A DNA stretch of 64,000 bases from Bacteriovoracaceae bacterium (GCA_013141065.1 JABFRR010000018.1:37793-101792); one strand, 5' to 3'; shown: positions 52,986 through 62,733, numbered from the stretch's first letter. Numbers and translations are program-made. The notes: generated by a model from the sequence alone, not told the origin.

Positions 52986-53573
52986 AGAATCTCGTTCACT
53001 TGATTTCACATGGAAGTGAATTAGGAGACAGTTCCCTTTCTTATTCATTATGACAGGAAAGCGATTGTTAAATTAAATATAGGATTTGTTTCGGGTGAAT
53101 TAGGGATGAAGGATGAGGCCCAATATTCTCATGTCACGTTAATGATAAACGATGACCATTATTTGACTGGCACGCCTTCTTTTTAAATCCAACATTATCA
53201 TGGCACATTTTATAATGAGGCCCAAAAAGATGAATGAATGAGCTGAGGCGAAATTCTGTTTAAGGTAATGGAGTAGTTCACAGAATAAAAACTTCTAGAG
53301 AGTGAAATTAAGTGAGTCACTACCAAGTGCGAGGTTTGGCGGGCAAAAGCAGCTAAACTTTTACTCTTTTTAGAGGAAAGGGAAAATATTTTTTAGAACT
53401 GCTTGCTTTCTTAAAGATGTAAACAAGCATGGAAAAAATGGCGATAAAAAATAGTGTCAGTCGTTTCTTGTACATGTTTAACTCTTTATAAAAATATAAA
53501 TTACTTTTGACGATTTACTCTGATAGTAAATCGGTCATTATCTTTAAGAAGTTTAGTAAAGAGGATGATTTTC
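52986..53573. other. 588-base gap between IS110 and IS4 elements
   Basis: Holds the right end of the IS110 element and a third copy-like motif ATAATGAGGCCC at 53212-53223. A small membrane-protein frame on the minus strand is given separately. I looked for a reverse transcriptase remnant or an A-rich template repeat resembling the fibre variable region and found none. Confidence 0.6.
53353..53475 (-). CDS. possible 40-residue membrane protein
   Basis: An ATG frame with AAAGAG 7 bases upstream encodes MYKKRLTLFFIAIFSMLVYI, then FKKASSSKKYFPFPLKRVKV. It has one membrane segment with positive residues on both sides, like small membrane stress proteins or holin-type peptides. Short, isolated and in an insertion-rich area, so only tentative. 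Confidence 0.35.
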   Translation of the reverse strand: MYKKRLTLFFIAIFSMLVYIFKKASSSKKYFPFPLKRVKV

Positions 53574-55318
53574 TACATCTCGGAGAGGGCGGCATTATTT
53601 TTCATAATTCGCCATTTTTTGACTACTTATCACATTAAAAAAAGTTCAACTTGAACTACTAAAACCAATAATTCATCAAGTTCCCACCAAAACCCCTTGT
53701 TTACTTGCCCCTGAGCGAGCAATTCTTAAAATTAGGATAAGCGGTTTCATCGGACAATCAATGTAAATTTTTTTGAAAAATATTCGATTATTTTAGGCGG
53801 ACATTTTTAGCTTGTTAATTCTTTAAAGATTTTTCGCAACTTCATTTGAGTGCTTTTCTTCAACGTCAAAATTATATCTAGGAAATCTAAATTATTTAAG
53901 ATGGCATATGTATCGCCAGTATAAATTATTATCTCTGGATTTCTCTCGCTGGATCTTCTTCTTTGTCGGTGAGTTTTAAGGGTATAGTCTTCAAGTGTTG
54001 AACATTTTTCTGAATTTAAAAATAAATTAAAAAGATTATATGCGATCGTCCCCATAATAATTCTAAAAACAACATGAACAAGTTTTTTAGATGGAAGTTT
54101 TTCTAACCCCTGAAAGCATTTCATTTGCCGATGGCTTTCTTCAATCTCGGTTCGCTGATCATAGGTAGCTAGAATATTTTTGCCACTTATTCCTGCTCTA
54201 GTATCAACGAAAACAATATTCTCTTCCTCGCCATTTTTTTTGGTAAATCTAACAAGCACTCCACTATTAAAACTTTGGCACAAGCTCCATTCCAATTCTG
54301 ATTTTTTTATCTCACAAATTTTTTGCTTTTCTCTGGTCGGATGTGGCTGCCACTTATTATCAAACTCCGCTTGGGCAATTGCAAACTGAGTTATTTCGCT
54401 GTTACATTTTAGTGGCATACAGACGTCTATTTTTCGATCATACTTTAAGTGGGTAATCCATTCTCCATCTAAAAAACCGCGATCCATTAATAATAAAGCC
54501 CCCTCCTCAAAATCAAAATCTGCTATTAATTCTTTTCCTAATTTTAAATCGTGAGTTTGTATTGGTGACATGGTCATTGAGCGAATCACTCCCTTTCGAT
54601 CAATTATTTCTTGAATCCAAACTACTTTATAACCATAACGAACTTCACCTTCATTATTCGTGACGACACCAGCGCCATCATATTTTTTATATAAATGTTT
54701 TGGTACGTGAATTTCAGTACCGTCAATAATATATTGTCTGGTTCTTCCTGGAGCGTTTAGTTTCATTAACTGGTTCCAATCAGTATTGAACCAATTAAAT
54801 AATTGATCTACTTTCGTACTTAACAAAACATGTTTTAACGTCTCTCCATGAAAAGGAGTAACTCGTTCGTAGGTATTTTTATTATTAAATCCTTCTTCTA
54901 ATACCCTCGCGGAATAACCAAGTTCAGTCATAAGTTCAGCAGAATTTAACATATAAGGAGCAAGCAAAAGCGAGTGCTCGTCATTAAGTCGCTGAAGAAC
55001 TTGCGGCAGAAGTAATGCTTCTATTGGTATATCAAAAGTTTTTCTTGGATCAGGAAAACTTTTTAATCCATCTTTTAAAAAATTTTCTTGAAGGCCATAT
55101 TTAACAATGTCATCAATAGGGAGTTTATTTGAAACTCTCAGATCATCTATTTCGCCAGCTTTTAAATTAGCGATTGTTTCTTTCTGCTTATGTCTTATAA
55201 TGGGTAAATCGGGAAATAAATTTATCATGGGCAATATAATTGCCATAAAAAAATTGTTGGCCAATACGAACTGCAATATAAATTTTAGTCAAGTTAACGC
55301 GGGCCTCTCCGAGACGTA
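53574..55318 (-). mobile_element. IS4-family insertion sequence
   Basis: Ends are inverted: TACATCTCGGAGAGG at 53574-53588 against CCTCTCCGAGACGTA at 55304-55318, 15 bases with one mismatch. The 1,745-bp span contains one intact transposase gene on the minus strand. No clear target duplication was seen. The right end lies just before the promoter of the RND efflux operon. Confidence 0.75.
53807..55246 (-). CDS. IS4-family DDE transposase
   Basis: A single intact frame of about 480 residues. The catalytic residues of the IS4 group are visible: Asp in YIIDGTEIHVPKH, Asp in LLLMDRGFLDGEW, and Glu in the YREK-like ATYDQRTEIEESHRQMKCFQGLE near residue 385. The core resembles DDE_Tnp_1. Start choice is uncertain: ATGs at 55246 and 55228 both lack good ribosome binding sites, and an inverted repeat GGCAAT/ATTGCC sits between them, possibly limiting translation from outside transcripts. 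Likely functional. Confidence 0.82.
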   Translation of the reverse strand: MAIILPMINLFPDLPIIRHKQKETIANLKAGEIDDLRVSNKLPIDDIVKYGLQENFLKDGLKSFPDPRKTFDIPIEALLLPQVLQRLNDEHSLLLAPYMLNSAELMTELGYSARVLEEGFNNKNTYERVTPFHGETLKHVLLSTKVDQLFNWFNTDWNQLMKLNAPGRTRQYIIDGTEIHVPKHLYKKYDGAGVVTNNEGEVRYGYKVVWIQEIIDRKGVIRSMTMSPIQTHDLKLGKELIADFDFEEGALLLMDRGFLDGEWITHLKYDRKIDVCMPLKCNSEITQFAIAQAEFDNKWQPHPTREKQKICEIKKSELEWSLCQSFNSGVLVRFTKKNGEEENIVFVDTRAGISGKNILATYDQRTEIEESHRQMKCFQGLEKLPSKKLVHVVFRIIMGTIAYNLFNLFLNSEKCSTLEDYTLKTHRQRRRSSERNPEIIIYTGDTYAILNNLDFLDIILTLKKSTQMKLRKIFKELTS

Positions 55319-55345
55319 GGATAATTCGCGAGAATTACTTGCTTG

Positions 55346-55375
55346 TTGACGGATAATCAGTCATTTAAGTATCAA
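55346..55375 (+). promoter_or_regulatory. possible promoter of the RND operon
   Basis: TTGACG at 55346-55351 and TATCAA at 55370-55375 with an 18-base spacer, about 75 bases before the adaptor gene and 28 bases after the IS4 end. Confidence 0.4.
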
Positions 55376-55450
55376 TATATTTTTCATATCCGTTGATAAT
55401 ACGTCTATATTCAGCTAAAAATTCCCAATATTAATATAAGGGTGAATCTC

Positions 55451-56329
55451 ATGAAAAGTTTATTTTCTCTAGCGGTATATTGTTCGTTCTCGCTGATGGC
55501 CTATGCAGAAATTAAACCTGCTGATAAACCTCGTGTTCTTCTTGAAGAAATAAAACTTCTGGACGACAACAAACGAATTATCGTTCCAGTAAAAGTCGAA
55601 GCAAAAATTCAATCGCTGGTGAGCGCAGACATCGAAGGCCATGTGACAAGAATTTTAAAACCACTGGGCTCACTTGTTAGACAGGGCGAAGTAATTTTGT
55701 ATCTTGAAAACAAAGATCCAAGTTACACTTATGCAGCTGTTCCTGTCAGGTCCCCGATTAACGGAGTTCTCAGTCAGATGCACACAAGCCAGATGACGAA
55801 AGTTAACCGTGGTGATAAATTATTTGCTGTCATCAATCCTAAATCTCTAAAACTTTCAGCAGAATTTCCAAGCAGTGACGTAATTTCAGTTCGTTCAGGA
55901 TTAATGGGGAAATTTAAAATTAATTCTCAGTCAGATTTCGATCTTCCCATCAAGATCACTGGGATTAGCCCATTGGTTGATTCGCGAACAGGAACAGCTT
56001 CGGCAGAGTTTGAATTCACGGATCTTAAAAAAACACTTCCTCCTATTGGTAGTATAGGTCAGGCGACTTTTGAAATTAACCAGGGATCAATTATCATGAT
56101 TCCAGAAGCTTCATTGGTTTTCCAGGAAGGTAAGGCAATGGTAAGAGTTCTCAAGGGAGCAAACGCGTTTAGCAAAAAATCTATTGTTCTTGGTGAGCAA
56201 AGAGATAACAACTTTGTTGTTAAATCGGGAATCCAAAAAGGTGATAAGATTATCGTCCGTTCAAGTCGCCCTTTGAAAGAAGGCGAAATATTTGAAGTAG
56301 ATGCTCCTGCAAAAGCAAAGATACAATAA
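55451..56329 (+). CDS. RND efflux periplasmic adaptor (HlyD/MFP family)
   Basis: A 292-residue protein with signal peptide LFSLAVYCSFSLMAYA. The lipoyl/hairpin region is short (VKVEAKIQSLVSADIEGHVTRILKPLGSLVRQGEVILYLE), and the biotinyl-lipoyl-like half IRSPINGVLSQM-type motif appears as VRSPINGVLSQMHTSQ. Adaptors bridge the inner-membrane pump and TolC in the periplasm. It is on the small side for the family, with almost no coiled-coil hairpin. The start at 55451 follows AAGGGTG; a GTG at 55442 overlaps it. Its stop overlaps the permease start (TAATG). Confidence 0.87.
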   Translation: MKSLFSLAVYCSFSLMAYAEIKPADKPRVLLEEIKLLDDNKRIIVPVKVEAKIQSLVSADIEGHVTRILKPLGSLVRQGEVILYLENKDPSYTYAAVPVRSPINGVLSQMHTSQMTKVNRGDKLFAVINPKSLKLSAEFPSSDVISVRSGLMGKFKINSQSDFDLPIKITGISPLVDSRTGTASAEFEFTDLKKTLPPIGSIGQATFEINQGSIIMIPEASLVFQEGKAMVRVLKGANAFSKKSIVLGEQRDNNFVVKSGIQKGDKIIVRSSRPLKEGEIFEVDAPAKAKIQ

Positions 56330-59300
56330 TGAGCAACCTCTATTCTAGACCTCTAAGAATCTACATTATATTGGGGGCACTCGCAGTCTGGGGAATTATC
56401 AGTGGTTTAAAGCTACCGATTTCACTTTTTCCTAATAGCAGCCAAATTACAGTTTCTGTAAATATTCCTAACGGCTCTTTATCGTCACAACAATTTTTTG
56501 AAGCTTACGGAAATGATCTTGAAGCAAATCTGCAAGGGATGAAAGTCGAGTCAGTTCCAGTTAAAGAAATGTCTGCAGAGTATAGAAACGGAACGGCAAA
56601 CTATAGAATTACTTTTGAGTGGGGTGCAGATCCTGAAAAAGTCATTAGTGATGTTCAGAATTTAGTTAATGCCCGTATGGCTTCTGCTGGCGAGGATATC
56701 CGACGTGGAATCGGAGTTTATTCGTGGAATGAGAATCGTGGATTTTTTGCTATCAGTTTTTATAGTCCGATGCGTTCCTTGGATGATCTTTATCAGACTT
56801 TAGAACCAATGATTACGCCATTAAAATCTAAAGTTGAAGATGCAGGTGACTTTGGTTTATGGAATCCTAACAAAAAAGAAGTTACAGTCAGTCTTATTCC
56901 AGAGAAGCTCGCTCAATATGAAATCACAACCGTTCAGATTCAATCAGCGATAGAGCAATCAGTTATCGGATTAACCGGGGGAACGTTAAAACTTGGTGAA
57001 AATGATTATTTAATTAATCTTCCTAAAAATACTCCGAACTTTGAAATGCTCTCTCAAGTAAGAGTTTCGGGGAAAGGAAAGCCTGCTATCTTTTTAAAAG
57101 ATATAGCGAAAATCACTCTTGGTATTTCTAAAAACAGCCGCCAGAAATTTAAAACCAGTGGTGTTGAAAGTTTAATTTTATTTGCCAGTCCGAAAGAGGG
57201 TGGAAATATCAAGCAGATGTCTGACCAGATCATGACTCAACTTGAAATATTAAAAAAACAGTGGCCAGCGGATGTAGAATTCAGAATTCTCGTCAACCCT
57301 GCTGAGTTTATCAATAGCAGTGTCAAGAGTGTCGTCCATGATGTTTTCCTGGCTGCTTTTCTTGCAGTTATAGTTCTTTTTGTATTTTTAGGTAGTTTTA
57401 AAAATGTCATTACGGCTGCAATAGAAATTCCACTTAGTTTACTAATGGCTTTTATTCTCATGCGACTGGCGGGAATGAACCTCAATTTGATTTCTTTGGG
57501 AGGTCTTGCACTTTCAGCCGGGATGAACGTTGATGCTTCGGTTGTCGTTTTGGAAAACATTGTTCGCCATTTTGAGCATCAAGTGGGGAAACTCAATTAT
57601 CAACAGAAATTAAAAATTGTCGTGACAGCGGTCAATGAAGTGAAGATGCCTATTATTGCATCCACGATCGCTTCATTGGTTGTTTTCCTTCCCCTTATTT
57701 TCACTCAAGGATTAGCGCATTCTCTATTGGGCGATCTGGCGAAAGCCGTTATTTTTTCCCATGGGTTATCTGCCGTAGTGGCTTTGCTTTTAGTACCAAC
57801 AATTCGTCTTCAATTATTAGCGATGGGACAGAACTTAGAATCAAGATCTCCTTTTGAGAGACATCTTCTCAAAATGGAAAATTTCTATCGTAGAAGTCTC
57901 GAAGGTTTTTTAGTCAGTAAAAAATGGCAGACTATAGTTTACGGCGGTGTTGTCACTCTTTTACCTATACTCATTTATTTTGTTATTCCGAATTTAAATA
58001 AGGAAGTTATCGGTAAGCCAGACAGTGACTGGCTCATTGTTGGAGTTTCAACACCAGCATTTTCTCAAATGAAACAAATGGAATCAGAACTAGAAATTAT
58101 GGAGGAAAGTTTAAATAAAAATTTCGGCGACGATATGCTTTATACTTTTACTCAAATTCAAGGGCCGACTGATGGAAACATCATGGTGAGAATTAAGCAC
58201 AAAGATCAAATCCAAAAGATGGTTGAAAAAGCTGAAGAACTTTATAAAAACACTCCGACTAAGTTTTACTGGGCAGAATCATGGAACCCCTCTGAATTGT
58301 CTATTCCCGATCCACCCCAATACCGACTGGAAATTGTCGGCGGAGACCCCATTAAACGCCTAGAGGCAGCTCAAGACATTCAAGCACAGCTACTAGAAAA
58401 TGGAATTTTTGATAAAGTCCGTGTGACTCCTACAGCGGATAAAGAAAAAGAAATTCGCGTCCAACAATTTGTTGAATCGGGAGCTGCTTCTGAAGTCTTA
58501 TCGAAATATGAAATCTCGCACTACATGCGTGTGGTGACTGATGGTATGTATGTTGAGAAAATATTTTTTAAACAGCAAGAAATGCCTATTTACTTAAGAA
58601 TTAATGAAGCAGAAGTGACTTCTGTTGATCAGCTTAAAGCTTACCCAATCGGTTTCGAAGGAAGATTGATTCCCATGGGAGCCTTGGCAAATATCACGCT
58701 GGAAGACAGAGCTCCTAGAATTTACAGAGAAGATCAAAAGGCATTAATCGTTTTAACCGGAAGATTGAATAAAAATCAGCTGGGCCAGGCAAGTGTTAGA
58801 AAGAAGCAAGCAGAAGATCTAGTTGCAAAATATAAAGCCAAACGTGACGTTAACAATCCTGATCTACCTTCACTAGTTGAAGTTCAACCTGATAAAGAAT
58901 TACAAAAATCACTGGATCAATTGAAGTGGGCAGTCGTGATATCAATTGCATTAGTTTTTCTAACGATGGTTATTCAACTTGGAGATTTCGTTCACTCACT
59001 ATTAGTTTTGGTCGCGATTCCACTAGGCTTCATCGGTGTTCTCGTGTCACTCTTTGTATTTAAGAGCACACTTTCACTTAACTCGGGATTAGGAACAATT
59101 CTGTTAAACGGAATTGCCGTAGCTAATAGTATTATTCTGGTAGATTTCATTAAAAAGCTTCACGATGAAGGAAAGGATGCAAAAACAGCAACGCTAGAAG
59201 CTTCTATTGCGCGCATTCGACCTATTCTCATGACTTCGATGACAACAGTCCTAGGAATGCTCCCAATTGCATTGGGCTTCGGAGAGGGAGGAAAGATTCT

Positions 59301-59418
59301 TCAACCCTTAGGGATCGCTGTTTGTGGGGGATTGTGGGTTTCGATGCTTTTGACTTTATATATCGTTCCTGGACTTCAGTATTTATATCTGCACAGTAAG
59401 GAGAAGAAAGTATGCTGA
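56329..59418 (+). CDS. RND-family efflux permease
   Basis: A 1,029-residue transporter of the AcrB/HAE type with twelve membrane segments and two large periplasmic loops. The start PLRIYIILGALAVWGIISGLKLPISLFP is typical. The proton-relay segment reads GLALSAGMNVDASVVVLENI near residue 400, with one Asp and an Ala where most relatives have Asp-Asp. The C-terminal half has GTILLNGIAVANSIILVDFIK and RIRPILMTSMTTVLGMLPIA. Substrates are unknown. It is the second gene of the operon. Confidence 0.93.
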   Translation: MSNLYSRPLRIYIILGALAVWGIISGLKLPISLFPNSSQITVSVNIPNGSLSSQQFFEAYGNDLEANLQGMKVESVPVKEMSAEYRNGTANYRITFEWGADPEKVISDVQNLVNARMASAGEDIRRGIGVYSWNENRGFFAISFYSPMRSLDDLYQTLEPMITPLKSKVEDAGDFGLWNPNKKEVTVSLIPEKLAQYEITTVQIQSAIEQSVIGLTGGTLKLGENDYLINLPKNTPNFEMLSQVRVSGKGKPAIFLKDIAKITLGISKNSRQKFKTSGVESLILFASPKEGGNIKQMSDQIMTQLEILKKQWPADVEFRILVNPAEFINSSVKSVVHDVFLAAFLAVIVLFVFLGSFKNVITAAIEIPLSLLMAFILMRLAGMNLNLISLGGLALSAGMNVDASVVVLENIVRHFEHQVGKLNYQQKLKIVVTAVNEVKMPIIASTIASLVVFLPLIFTQGLAHSLLGDLAKAVIFSHGLSAVVALLLVPTIRLQLLAMGQNLESRSPFERHLLKMENFYRRSLEGFLVSKKWQTIVYGGVVTLLPILIYFVIPNLNKEVIGKPDSDWLIVGVSTPAFSQMKQMESELEIMEESLNKNFGDDMLYTFTQIQGPTDGNIMVRIKHKDQIQKMVEKAEELYKNTPTKFYWAESWNPSELSIPDPPQYRLEIVGGDPIKRLEAAQDIQAQLLENGIFDKVRVTPTADKEKEIRVQQFVESGAASEVLSKYEISHYMRVVTDGMYVEKIFFKQQEMPIYLRINEAEVTSVDQLKAYPIGFEGRLIPMGALANITLEDRAPRIYREDQKALIVLTGRLNKNQLGQASVRKKQAEDLVAKYKAKRDVNNPDLPSLVEVQPDKELQKSLDQLKWAVVISIALVFLTMVIQLGDFVHSLLVLVAIPLGFIGVLVSLFVFKSTLSLNSGLGTILLNGIAVANSIILVDFIKKLHDEGKDAKTATLEASIARIRPILMTSMTTVLGMLPIALGFGEGGKILQPLGIAVCGGLWVSMLLTLYIVPGLQYLYLHSKEKKVC

Positions 59419-60623
59419 TTTTACTTTTAAGCCTAATGGCCCAGGCCTCTGCAGAGATCAGTCCTTTTTTTGGTGATCTTGAAAATTTTAAGACAAAAAG
59501 TTTAAATCTTCAGACTGAAGAACAAAGTCTGGTTGCAAGTAATGATCTGCTTTTCTCTAGAAGGCTTTTCTGGACACCTAAGTTAAGTCTTTCTCTGGAA
59601 AAAAATAAATCTCGATTAAATAATATTGAAGTCAGTAGCTCCGACAGTATCAATGCAGATCTCACTCTAAATATTTTTAAAGGTGGTAGTGACTGGAACA
59701 GTATGAAAGAGGCAAAAGCACAAAATAATGCCCAGGAGCTTCAATTACTTAACGAAGGGCTAAGAGTAGAAGTCAAAGCCTCTGATTTAATTTTTAAAGC
59801 GCTTTTTATTACTGAGTCTCAAAGAATTGAAGAGCAGCTACTAAAATTAAAAGAAGAGTCATTTAAGATTGTTAAAGACAGATACGGGCAAGGTAAAATT
59901 CCTCTACAGGAAGTTAACAAGTCAGAGGTCGACCTAGTTCAACAAAAAAATAAACTAAGATCAGCAATATTGGAATTAAGTGAAAATAAATCTCAGATCT
60001 CTTCACTTTTTATTACTTCTATCCAGACGAAAAACTGGCCCTTCAACGAAAAGACTATGCCTAAACTTCCTGAAGCTGCAAAACTTCCGGTGGCACAACA
60101 AAAATACTGGATAAGCCAATCGCGTGAAGAAACCTGGAAAGCGACAAAGGGACTTCACTGGCCTTCATTGGATTTTCATCTTCAGTATCAAGAATCTCCC
60201 ATTGTGAAGAGAGACAACCAACGGGTTATTGGCCTTGTGACTTTCACTCTTCCAATCTGGAACCGTTATGAGACTTCTTCACAAGTGTCTACGGCCTATG
60301 CTCAATACATTGGTGCTTTAAATGATTATAAAGAGACAGAGCAGACTTTGAGTCAACGTTTGCATTTTTTAAAAGAAAAAATCGAAATGGCCCGACTTAA
60401 TTTATTTGAGTCAAAAAGAAACCTGGAGCTGTCGAAAAAACTTTATGATGATATTCTTAGAAGTTTTAGGCTCGGAAGAATTACAACGAATGATCTTATC
60501 ATCGAGCAAAATAGATTACTTGAAAGCGAAAATAATTTGGCCCTAAGCCAACTGGCTTTCCACCAGGGTATTATTGAGGCTTGTACCTTATCAGGAATTA
60601 AATCTTCAGAGTGTTTAGAGTAA
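59412..60623 (+). CDS. TolC-family outer-membrane efflux protein
   Basis: A 403-residue protein with a signal peptide (LILLLSLMAQASA) and the two-repeat helical layout of TolC-like factors: long alpha-helices with sites such as VKDRYGQGKIPLQEVNKSEVDLVQQKN and SFRLGRITTNDLIIEQNRLLESEN. Such proteins form the trimeric channel that completes an RND pump. The start overlaps the permease end by 7 bases, with AGGAGA upstream. Confidence 0.9.
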   Translation: MLILLLSLMAQASAEISPFFGDLENFKTKSLNLQTEEQSLVASNDLLFSRRLFWTPKLSLSLEKNKSRLNNIEVSSSDSINADLTLNIFKGGSDWNSMKEAKAQNNAQELQLLNEGLRVEVKASDLIFKALFITESQRIEEQLLKLKEESFKIVKDRYGQGKIPLQEVNKSEVDLVQQKNKLRSAILELSENKSQISSLFITSIQTKNWPFNEKTMPKLPEAAKLPVAQQKYWISQSREETWKATKGLHWPSLDFHLQYQESPIVKRDNQRVIGLVTFTLPIWNRYETSSQVSTAYAQYIGALNDYKETEQTLSQRLHFLKEKIEMARLNLFESKRNLELSKKLYDDILRSFRLGRITTNDLIIEQNRLLESENNLALSQLAFHQGIIEACTLSGIKSSECLE

Positions 60624-60626
60624 AAG

Positions 60627-61367
60627 ATGTGTTTTTCTATAGCTGTAGACAAAAATATTAACAAGTTGTCAGATTATTTTGGGGCCATGATCTCGGCCAA
60701 AGATACCAACAACCTGGAGAAATTGTTTAAGCTGCAGGATTCATCAGAGCTTTCAAAACTCGAAGTCCAGCTAGGATTGAAGCCAGCGACTAAGAAAAGA
60801 AAGCCACCATTTCATTTACCAACTGAAGACGGAAAAATTTTTCCAAACTATTTTACCGAAGTCATCGTTGAAGAAGGTGACCAACGACTAATCAAACCCA
60901 TGCGCTATCGAGTGCGGCCAAACGGTTCCAAGGAAGAAATACCAACCAAGTTTAATGTTTTTAATGCGAGAATAGATTCACTTGAAACTGCAAAGATTTG
61001 GCAGCCATTATTTATGAGGCAACATGGAATAGTTCCATTTGTAAAATTTTTTGAATGGGTCCCGGGCCCAGATGGAAAACCCAAACTTATTTCGTTCTAT
61101 CCAGAAGGAAGAGAAATAATGTGGGCTGCTTGTTTGTGGGATGAATGGGTCTCTAAAGATGGCGCGGTTCATTTTGAGTCCTTCGCTATAGTTACTGATG
61201 ATCCACCTAAAGAAATTTCAATAATGGGCCATGACCGATGCCCCATTTTTTTAAAAGATGATTATATCAATAAGTGGTTAAATCCCTCACAGCACTCGAA
61301 AGAAGAGATGTATAAAATTTTGAAAGAAAAAGAAAAAGTTAGGTTTCGTTATGATTGGGTCTTGTAA
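60627..61367 (+). CDS. SRAP-domain protein (YedK/HMCES-like)
   Basis: SRAP proteins bind abasic sites in single-stranded DNA through a covalent link to the N-terminal Cys. Here Met-1 is followed by Cys-2, and the other conserved parts are present: NARIDSL near residue 112, FFEWVPGPDGK with the Glu, and MGHDRCPIFL with the active His near residue 207. Length 246 fits the family. It begins 3 bases after the TolC-like gene, apparently in the same operon, an odd partner for an efflux system. Confidence 0.9.
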   Translation: MCFSIAVDKNINKLSDYFGAMISAKDTNNLEKLFKLQDSSELSKLEVQLGLKPATKKRKPPFHLPTEDGKIFPNYFTEVIVEEGDQRLIKPMRYRVRPNGSKEEIPTKFNVFNARIDSLETAKIWQPLFMRQHGIVPFVKFFEWVPGPDGKPKLISFYPEGREIMWAACLWDEWVSKDGAVHFESFAIVTDDPPKEISIMGHDRCPIFLKDDYINKWLNPSQHSKEEMYKILKEKEKVRFRYDWVL

Positions 61368-61422
61368 AAAATTTGGGGGACGAAAAAGAATGTGTGATTT
61401 TTGATACTTTAAAATGGCGGGA

Positions 61423-61431
61423 GCGGAAAGC
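61423..61431 (+). repeat. 9-bp direct repeat, left side of ISAs1 element 1
   Basis: GCGGAAAGC precedes the left inverted repeat; the same nine bases follow the element at 62734-62742. This is the size expected for an ISAs1 target duplication. Confidence 0.85.
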
Positions 61432-62733
61432 CAGGGGAAACGCATCTTAATTTAAATCAGTTATAATTTATTTTCGGCCACTTACGGCCCTGCACGATGG
61501 CCTTTCGTCTTTTTTTTGCGATGATTTTTCTTATTTTTTTAGGAGAGCATCGTGACAAAAAAGAAAGAAGTAGATCCAGTTTTCATGTTGGATTTTATTA
61601 GTTCAATTGAAGATCCAAGAATTGATAGAACAAAAAAACATTCATTAGAAACAATTATGATCATTGCAATCTGTGCTGTCATTTGTGGTGCAAAATCATG
61701 GAATGAAATTGAAGTTTACGGCACTCTAAAATTAGAATTTTTAAGTAAGTTTTTAAACTTAGAAAATGGCGTGCCTTCGCATGATACATTTAGAAGATTT
61801 TTTATGATTTTAATGCCGAATTCATTGCAAGATTTTTTTACCAATTGGGTGTCTAGTTTTAATAAAGATGAAGTTAAACAAATCTGTATTGATGGAAAAA
61901 CATTGCGGGGAAGTAAGCGAAAGGGAGATCGTACAATTCATGTTATTAATGCCTATTCAACGGGCCTAGGATTGTCATTAGGGCAGTTGAAAACAGATAA
62001 AAAGAGCAATGAAATAACGGCAATCCCAGAGCTTTTGGATTCGCTGGATATAAAAGATACAATTGTTAGTGTTGATGCCTTAAATTGTCAGACTGAAATA
62101 GCTGATAAAATTGTTTCCAAAGGTGGTGATTATTTATTTTGTGTAAAAAGTAATCAAGAAAAATTACACAGTAGAATTGAAGAAAGATTTGAAAAATATG
62201 AGCAACGTGGACAAAAAAACAAATCCGAAAGCTTTGAGGAAAAAAGAAAACTAAAACATGGTCGGTTTGAAAAACGATCAGTAAGAATAATAAAAGAAAA
62301 TGATGATTATTCATTGGGAGTTAATCCATTATTAAAATGGAAAAATTTAAAAACCATTATAGAAATTAGTGCGGAAAGAATTGATCAGAAAACAGGAGAA
62401 GTTCAGAATTCAAAAAGATATTATATAAGCAGTAGAGATGAAAGCTCTGAATATTTTTTAAATGCAGTTAAGGATCATTGGCAAGTAGAGAATTTATTGC
62501 ATTGGCATTTGGATGTCACAATGAGAGAAGACGATTGTCGCTGTAGAGTTGAACACAGTGCTGTTAATTTTTCTTCTATAAGGCAATTGGCGTTGGGTCT
62601 TGTGAAAAAGATCGTTATAATGAGAAGTAAAACTGAAAAACTTTCAGTCAGAACAAAAATGCTTAAGGCCGGATGGGATAATGATTTTCTATTGGATGTT
62701 TTACTTCAGTGAAATTAAGATGCGTTTCCCCTG
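61432..62733 (+). mobile_element. ISAs1-family element 1, intact
   Basis: A 1,302-bp element. Its ends CAGGGGAAACGCATCTTAAT... at 61432 and ...ATTAAGATGCGTTTCCCCTG at 62733 are perfect 22-bp inverted repeats. It carries one intact transposase and is flanked by the 9-bp repeat GCGGAAAGC. The start region between the end and the gene has GGCC-rich stretches that can pair. Confidence 0.93.
61552..62712 (+). CDS. ISAs1-family transposase
   Basis: A 386-residue intact transposase with the family features: DPRIDRTKKHSLETIMIIA, AICAVICGAKSWNEIE, GVPSHDTFRRFF, the catalytic Asp in QICIDGKTLRGS near residue 120, IVSVDALNCQTEIADKI, and the late RYYISS and HWQVENLLHWHLDV-type Glu motif near residue 310. 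GTG is the start, with AGGAGA upstream. It lies inside perfect inverted repeats and should be able to transpose. Confidence 0.93.
   Translation: MTKKKEVDPVFMLDFISSIEDPRIDRTKKHSLETIMIIAICAVICGAKSWNEIEVYGTLKLEFLSKFLNLENGVPSHDTFRRFFMILMPNSLQDFFTNWVSSFNKDEVKQICIDGKTLRGSKRKGDRTIHVINAYSTGLGLSLGQLKTDKKSNEITAIPELLDSLDIKDTIVSVDALNCQTEIADKIVSKGGDYLFCVKSNQEKLHSRIEERFEKYEQRGQKNKSESFEEKRKLKHGRFEKRSVRIIKENDDYSLGVNPLLKWKNLKTIIEISAERIDQKTGEVQNSKRYYISSRDESSEYFLNAVKDHWQVENLLHWHLDVTMREDDCRCRVEHSAVNFSSIRQLALGLVKKIVIMRSKTEKLSVRTKMLKAGWDNDFLLDVLLQ

Larger units (their letters stand above)
51806..53175 (+). mobile_element. IS110-family element, inactivated
   Basis: An element with a broken IS110-type transposase and long non-coding ends. 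GGGCCTCATC (51837-51846) and GCGTGCCAG (51860-51868) at the left recur inverted as GATGAGGCCC (53112-53121) and CTGGCACGC (53167-53175) at the right, as in elements with subterminal inverted repeats. Exact ends are uncertain, because IS110 elements lack ordinary terminal repeats and target duplications. Confidence 0.6.

Noticed and set aside
53176..53573. Remnant of a DGR reverse transcriptase or template repeat
   Set aside because: No frame resembling a reverse transcriptase and no A-rich match to the variable repeat was found on either strand.
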